A stretch of 9,248 nucleotides of DNA from an uncultured Myxococcales bacterium (GTDB lineage: Bacteria > Myxococcota_A > Bradymonadia > Bradymonadales > Bradymonadaceae), in assembly GCA_913058025.1 (NCBI GenBank), contig CAJXPN010000098.1, forward strand, positions 1 to 9,248, read 5' to 3'. The notes under the pieces were generated by a model that did not search any database, was not told where the DNA came from, and saw only the letters and a program-made list of their open reading frames with translations. Of this stretch, positions 6,501-9,248 are shown in pieces (within the stretch, counting starts at the first letter, position 1; each line of letters begins with the position of its first letter). The position numbers and the translations under genes were made by a program.

Positions 6501-8867
6501 GCCAAGCTCCGACGCGTCGGGCGCCTCGCTCAACACCTCTGGGCGAAGGACATCCCCTGACGCGCTGACGTCCGGCAAGGAGGGCGGCCGCGGCAACCTC
6601 GGCTGCTTCAGGTCTTCAGACTCGACGGCCCCGGCGACCTCGGAGGACTGGATGTCCTCGGCGGTCACCTCGATCGCCTCCTCGGACTCCTCCTCGAGCT
6701 CCGCCTCGGCCGCGGGCTCCTCGCTCGCTGCTTCGTCCGACGCATCCTCGGGCGTGTCGAGCTCATCCTCGGCGGCCTCACCCGCGCCGCCCTCTCCGAG
6801 CGACGGCTCGTGTTCTCCCGCTGCCTCCACATCGGCGCCTTCGAGCGCGGGCTCGGACGCAGGAGCGTCCTCTGGCGCACCCTCAAGACTCAGCGACCCC
6901 TCGACGTCCTCGGCCGGCTCGTCCGCGGGTTCGCCCGCGGGTTCGTCCGAAGCGACCGGTTCGTCCTCTCCCGGCTCGTTCATCTTGCTGAGGTTCTTGA
7001 CCACGTCCGCCAGCGAGAACTCCTTGGTCGGGTCTCCGTGCAGCGTCGTTCCGGGGTCCGGGCCGTTCAGGGAAGGGCTCCCGAAGGAGTACGCCGAACC
7101 GGGCGCGAAGTGCTCTTCCTCAGCGTCATCATGGGCTTCGGACTCGCTGACCTGGTCGTCATCGTCCTCGGCGTCCGAGGCGAAGGACAGGCGCTCGAGC
7201 GCCTTCTCGATGAGCAACGCGTCCTCGGACACCGACGCCGCGTTACTGACCTCATCGCCCTGGGAGTCCTGGAGGCTCGCATCGAACACATCGTCCGCGT
7301 CCTCGAGCGAGTCGTCGACGTCGGAGATCTCGTCCCCGAACATCACGGGCCTCGGCCCGATCTTGGGCACCTCGAAGGGCTCCTCCTCGACCGGCTCGAC
7401 CTCGACGCGCACCGACGACGCCCGCTCACTCGCCAGCGCCGCGAGCACCATGACCTCGTCCTCGATGAACGAGGAGACGTCGTCACCCAGCTCGTGGTGA
7501 TCGACCTCGGCCAGCGACGCGAGCACCTCGTCGGCCGGCCCGCTCAGCTCACTGCCGCGGACGCGTCGCCGCGCGCCGAAGCCGCTCGAGCGCTCCGACA
7601 GGCTGCTCAGCCCGCCCAGGCCGAAGGAGGACCCGAGGCTCGCGCTCATCCAATCGTCCGCGCTCCCCTCCCCCAGGACCGCGACCTCGGTCATCGAGCT
7701 CGTCGACCAGACCCTGACCGTGCGATCGCTGGACGCGCTACAGAACATCCCATCGCCCAGCCACATCAACGTCTGGATCCAGTCCTCGTGCCCCGACAGG
7801 ACCTTGATGAGCTCGGCGTTGCGCCAGTCCCAGACCGCGACGGTCTTGTCGTAACTCGCCGAGACCAACAGGTTCGTCCCGGGCACGAACATCACCTGGG
7901 ACACGTAGTCCTTGTGGTACTCGAAGCAATACAACGGCTTGAGGTCGCCGGCCTGGAACAGGCCGATCGTCTTGTCCCACGACGCGCTCGCGATGACGCG
8001 CTCGTCCTCGCTCCACGCCAGCGACGCGATCCACCCCTCGTGGTCGTGGCTCTCTGCCCTCAGCGCGCGCTCGGCCTTGAGGTCCCAGAAGTAGATCCCG
8101 TTGTCGATCCCGCCGCTCACGAGGTAGCGCGACGAGGGCGAGAGCGACATCGCCCAGACCTCTCCGCCGCTCTCGTCGAGGACCCTCCACGCGCCGCCCT
8201 CTCCGCGCGGCGCGACGAGCTCGTCGGGGCGCCACACGCCGAGCTTTCGATCCCGGCTCGCCGTCGCCAGGCGAGAGCCGTCGTGGGCAAGCTCGGCCAG
8301 GATCACCGACGTGTTGTGCGCACCTAGCAGCGTCGCGCGCGGCGTGAAGCCGGGCGCCAGGTCCACGAGGAACACTCGCCCGTCCGTCGCGCCGAGCACG
8401 CAACGGCTCCCCCAGTCCGTGCTCGTGAACTTGCACGACTCCAGCCTCGAGCCCAGCTCGAGCTCCCAACGCAGCGTGGCCCGAATCGACGGCGAGGCCC
8501 GCTCGACCGGGTCCTCTCCGGAGCGGCGAAAGAGACCCACCGCCTCGAGGTCATGGCGACGCTCGGGCAGCGCCTCTCCGTGCTCGCTCTGCGTGCTCGG
8601 GTCGCTGTGGTCTCCCGTCGGTGTCAACTCCCAGCACTGGACGCACCCGTCCCCGTGGGTCACCACGAGCCGGCTCTCGTCGAGGAATGTCATCCCGACG
8701 ATGCCCATCCGCCCAGTGTCCATCTCGAGCGCGTACGCGATCTCGGCGCCCGTGCTGTCAGGGTCGAGGCCCTCCTCCAACAACCAGACGCGCAGCGTGT
8801 GTGCGCCCACGGCGAGCGCGAAACAGCGCCGCGAGGACGTGAAAGCCAGGTGTAGTCTCTGAAGCAT
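3594..8867 (-). CDS. Giant protein with WD40 beta-propellers at both ends and a long acidic linker
   Basis: The protein has 1757 residues. Residues 1-390 hold about eight WD40 repeats, ending in motifs such as GDGCVQCWE, SRDRKLGVW, GGIDNGIYFWD, ASWDKTIGLF, ASYDKTVAVWD and ASSDRTVRVW. Residues 1481-1757 hold about seven more (NRVDIWA, GDEDGVIHLW, GSLDGTARLWD, ISRDGSLRLWD, then degenerate blades), enough for one closed propeller. The middle, about 391-1480, is low-complexity and predicted disordered by eye. From 455 to about 1000 it is dominated by Glu, Asp, Ala, Ser and Pro, with EEPx and EPAx runs at 952-970 and 641-652. A basic patch lies at 1121-1147. Residues 1431-1480 (ELFDVTVAEIW..., KIFKKRS) look ordered and lead into the second propeller. 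I see no signal peptide, membrane segment or catalytic domain. WD40 propellers bind proteins, so a cytoplasmic scaffold is the best guess. The start codon lacks a clear Shine-Dalgarno, but the first WD repeat begins within a few residues of it. DUF971 follows by 17 bp. Confidence 0.93.
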   Translation of the reverse strand: MLQRLHLAFTSSRRCFALAVGAHTLRVWLLEEGLDPDSTGAEIAYALEMDTGRMGIVGMTFLDESRLVVTHGDGCVQCWELTPTGDHSDPSTQSEHGEALPERRHDLEAVGLFRRSGEDPVERASPSIRATLRWELELGSRLESCKFTSTDWGSRCVLGATDGRVFLVDLAPGFTPRATLLGAHNTSVILAELAHDGSRLATASRDRKLGVWRPDELVAPRGEGGAWRVLDESGGEVWAMSLSPSSRYLVSGGIDNGIYFWDLKAERALRAESHDHEGWIASLAWSEDERVIASASWDKTIGLFQAGDLKPLYCFEYHKDYVSQVMFVPGTNLLVSASYDKTVAVWDWRNAELIKVLSGHEDWIQTLMWLGDGMFCSASSDRTVRVWSTSSMTEVAVLGEGSADDWMSASLGSSFGLGGLSSLSERSSGFGARRRVRGSELSGPADEVLASLAEVDHHELGDDVSSFIEDEVMVLAALASERASSVRVEVEPVEEEPFEVPKIGPRPVMFGDEISDVDDSLEDADDVFDASLQDSQGDEVSNAASVSEDALLIEKALERLSFASDAEDDDDQVSESEAHDDAEEEHFAPGSAYSFGSPSLNGPDPGTTLHGDPTKEFSLADVVKNLSKMNEPGEDEPVASDEPAGEPADEPAEDVEGSLSLEGAPEDAPASEPALEGADVEAAGEHEPSLGEGGAGEAAEDELDTPEDASDEAASEEPAAEAELEEESEEAIEVTAEDIQSSEVAGAVESEDLKQPRLPRPPSLPDVSASGDVLRPEVLSEAPDASELGEASVASDDASEDEPEEVQEDAPDEAPEEVEGAREELEEVAEDAGEEVADGLDDLGVSLMFDDPLIEELEEVDSVALEESEGAMMSRPSSGTHISPPQALQARYEVDGLGDRISSSVEDDSVIESSLATIDPDEASEPQSWVGGDGPSSMSEPMSEASEVASREEPSEEPSEEPVEEPVEEPTAAEPVAEDPAAEAAAPTPSEEQREAEESETAQRAVEQFGQLAGAESSSAVEEIATEMSGWAAMGSRFQMQASKAEPASVVTDLDNVDLMNLGAPKIEGAELSMGQAPSEALQGPRDAFMLERETTRRFQEPASLGGSFDPTVPDETDSSRPRQATREQVRAKLKKRIASGKLSRLKSNLDTEFEEGVPPTGAQVAEVSLEDIVAAPLEVSPLLAASAPALEGIKRSAPSFVSATSIERVATAELLSGWESESEIQILPDLTISEDQGDATVPEPTRRSELDRLPDVALNGASASEIDIAPSIALNTQADEHGRTESERIEFEPTEAEPPPLDSRPSVGGESTQRPRGADTVEGTSRKQPSREELDAAFATMSPAEKLAARNSEPTPTPFPPTIARAELGGGNSSQTGSPMAKFLSPEEVAERSRPGLNDLDVHGTVMGFGSPFMPSQDSSSMPKGMPGNELEKGRELFDVTVAEIWQLRLGQRRAAMKIFKKRSTVTRPFRSWERLEPEVGEVYGLSPGGEVSYFAVCGARNRVDIWAASERAFSLESDRSATLQALTVSPDGRVVIAGDEDGVIHLWLLPAEPIEDRKASIGRAVMGGHTGPISSIALSSTGKMMVTGSLDGTARLWDMVNGSCVAVLTRHRGPVTGVTFTSKGPVTISRDGSLRLWDKRGVLLSEADGLGDLSSICSRKGKVYVGNGKGEVHAFQRGEVSKVLEVDGPIVSMAMSVEDVGVIGTRKGIVHVFEWGKTETLQTLQVGEDVSSVGATDKELLVGTVTGAVEVYRQP
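5959..6018. repeat. Five tandem 12-bp units encoding Glu-Glu-Pro-x in the WD40 linker
   Basis: The plus strand shows five consecutive units beginning GGCTCCTC: ending GACC, GACT, GGAG, GGAG and TCGG. On the coding (minus) strand they give the EEPSEEPSEEPVEEPVEEP run at residues 952-970. Two units are identical and the others differ by one to a few bases, suggesting in-frame repeat expansion. The period preserves the reading frame. Confidence 0.75.
6916..6951. repeat. Three 12-bp units encoding Glu-Pro-Ala-x in the WD40 linker
   Basis: GGCTCGTCCGCG, GGTTCGCCCGCG and GGTTCGTCCGAA follow head to tail, and a related GGTTCGTCC recurs shortly after. They code for DEPAGEPADEPAED around residues 641-654. 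This is a second, independent tetrapeptide-repeat tract in the same acidic linker, more diverged than the EEPx tract. Confidence 0.6.
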
Positions 8868-8978
8868 CTCTGAGTGAACCGTCCTCGAGGAGCCCGCGCA
8901 CCCACCTCGCCCCGCCCACGTGCTGTGGGTGGTTCATGAGGGGATGTCGAGGTCACGCTCGTGATGGGGGGAAGCGGT

Positions 8979-8996
8979 GCCTCGAGAACTCTAGGC
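8979..8996. promoter_or_regulatory. 18-bp quasi-palindrome, possible operator
   Basis: GCCTCGAGAACTCTAGGC has two-fold symmetry at seven of nine base-pair positions: GCCT/AGGC outer arms and GAG/CTC inner arms. Such a dyad in a divergent promoter region is the form expected of a dimeric repressor or activator site. I see no second copy in the window and no regulator gene next to it, so the assignment is speculative. A chance dyad is possible. Confidence 0.25.
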
Positions 8997-9053
8997 GATC
9001 CATCCCCAGTCGCCAAGTCATCACCCCAACGTGCGCATCGGGAGTCCGCGCGC

Positions 9054-9059
9054 TAGACT
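9054..9059 (+). promoter_or_regulatory. Possible -10 element of the secreted-protein gene
   Basis: TAGACT matches the TATAAT consensus at four of six positions and lies 37 bases before the ATG at 9097, a normal distance for a leader carrying a Shine-Dalgarno. There is no good -35 hexamer 17 bases upstream (GTGCGC), so recognition by another sigma factor or an activator is possible. Weak evidence. Confidence 0.25.
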
Positions 9060-9096
9060 CGTGGCCATCGCATACACGACACACACGGGAGCAGAC

Positions 9097-9248
9097 ATGA
9101 AGCACGGACGCATCGCACTCGCCGCACTCCTGCTCGTCGCCACGGGCGCATCCGCCGTGGTGGCCCAGAGCAGCCCCACGCAGCTCCACGAGCATGCCCC
9201 TGCGCTGCGCTCCGTGGGCGACCTCCCCGCGCGCGTCGACGACGCCCC
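9097..9248 (+). CDS. N-terminus of a secreted protein with a signal peptide, function unknown (truncated by window end)
   Basis: Only 50 codons are visible. The peptide begins MKHGRIALAALLLVATGASA and has the three parts of a Sec signal peptide: a short basic start (Lys2, Arg5), a hydrophobic core at about 6-15, and an AXA-like cleavage region. Cleavage after Val-Val-Ala at residue 23, leaving Gln-Ser-Ser, is the most likely; cleavage after Ala20 is also possible. There is no lipobox cysteine, so it is not a lipoprotein. The mature start (SPTQLHEHAPALRSVGDLPARV) is Pro/Ala/His-rich and matches no family I recognise. ATG at 9097 follows GGGAG by five bases, a good ribosome binding site. The protein is exported to the periplasm or beyond. 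The gene is divergent from the WD40 gene. Confidence 0.85.
   Translation, partial: MKHGRIALAALLLVATGASAVVAQSSPTQLHEHAPALRSVGDLPARVDDA

Larger units (their letters stand above)
8868..9096. promoter_or_regulatory. Divergent intergenic region upstream of the WD40 and secreted-protein genes
   Basis: This 229-bp stretch has no supported gene and should carry promoters in both directions. It contains a small hairpin near the WD40 side: CCCAC (8915-8919) pairs with GTGGG (8925-8929) around a 5-base loop. An alternative 7-bp pairing joins CACCCAC (8899-8905) with GTGGGTG (8925-8931). The two pairings exclude each other. Nearer the middle is an 18-bp quasi-palindrome (8979-8996). On the plus strand TAGACT (9054-9059) is a possible -10 hexamer. 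I could not identify the WD40 gene promoter. Confidence 0.5.

Noticed and set aside
5248..7500. Two Ser-rich plus-strand frames (5248-6195 and 6652-7500)
   Set aside because: Poly-Ser content arises because the complementary strand is rich in Glu, Asp and Ala codons; these are mirror images of the acidic linker.
6810..8327. Plus-strand open frame of 505 codons antisense to the WD40 gene
   Set aside because: Its translation is Arg/Asp/His-rich with no domain, and the minus strand carries clear WD40 repeats and the acidic linker across the same bases.
8940..9007. 7-bp inverted repeat GGGGATG (8940-8946) and CATCCCC (9001-9007)
   Set aside because: The arms are short, 54 bases apart and do not extend; expected by chance in this base composition.
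8953..9195. Cys-containing 80-codon minus-strand frame opposite the secreted-protein start
   Set aside because: The plus strand has a convincing signal peptide and ribosome binding site there; the minus frame has no Shine-Dalgarno or recognisable motif.
1..9248. Defence island, CRISPR array, mobile element, tRNA or phage genes
   Set aside because: No array-like direct repeats, transposase, integrase, terminal inverted repeats or tRNA-like folds were seen; the only repeats are coding tetrapeptide tracts.

Overview
The window is very GC-rich DNA with dense bidirectional coding and no sign of mobile elements, CRISPR arrays, tRNA or rRNA genes. The gene content suggests a Myxococcota (deltaproteobacterial, Polyangia-like) chromosome: a giant WD40-repeat protein with a long acidic disordered middle, a PPC/DUF296 protein with an Ala-Lys-Pro linker and an extra C-terminal domain, and an orphan ATP-grasp enzyme beside core metabolic genes. 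This placement is an inference from style and protein families, not from a marker gene.

Layout. Positions 1-1070 (minus) hold most of coaBC, the bifunctional coenzyme A biosynthesis enzyme, cut off by the window start. It begins at a GTG behind a perfect AGGAGG. Just upstream lies a strong hairpin (1088-1122), then a PPC/DUF296-domain gene (1129-2064, minus) that probably shares a transcript with coaBC. A short divergent control region (about 2065-2203) separates this pair from an ATP-grasp gene on the plus strand (2204-3265, probable TTG start). That gene runs tail-to-tail into a small zinc-binding DUF971 gene (3229-3576, minus), overlapping it by 37 bp. DUF971 follows by 17 bp a 5.3-kb gene (3594-8867, minus) for a 1757-residue protein with one WD40 beta-propeller at each end and about 1,090 residues of mostly acidic, repeat-bearing linker between them. 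A 229-bp divergent intergenic region (8868-9096) leads to the start of a secreted protein gene (9097 to the window end, plus).

How they may work together. Two minus-strand transcription units are likely: WD40 protein plus DUF971, and PPC protein plus coaBC. The ATP-grasp gene lies alone between them. CoaBC has a clear role, making 4'-phosphopantetheine from 4'-phosphopantothenate and cysteine. DUF971 has an intact-looking Zn site like that of the gamma-butyrobetaine hydroxylase N-terminal domain. The WD40 protein looks like a cytoplasmic scaffold, but no partner is evident. No defence or biosynthetic system is evident; the most unusual object is the dual-propeller acidic protein.
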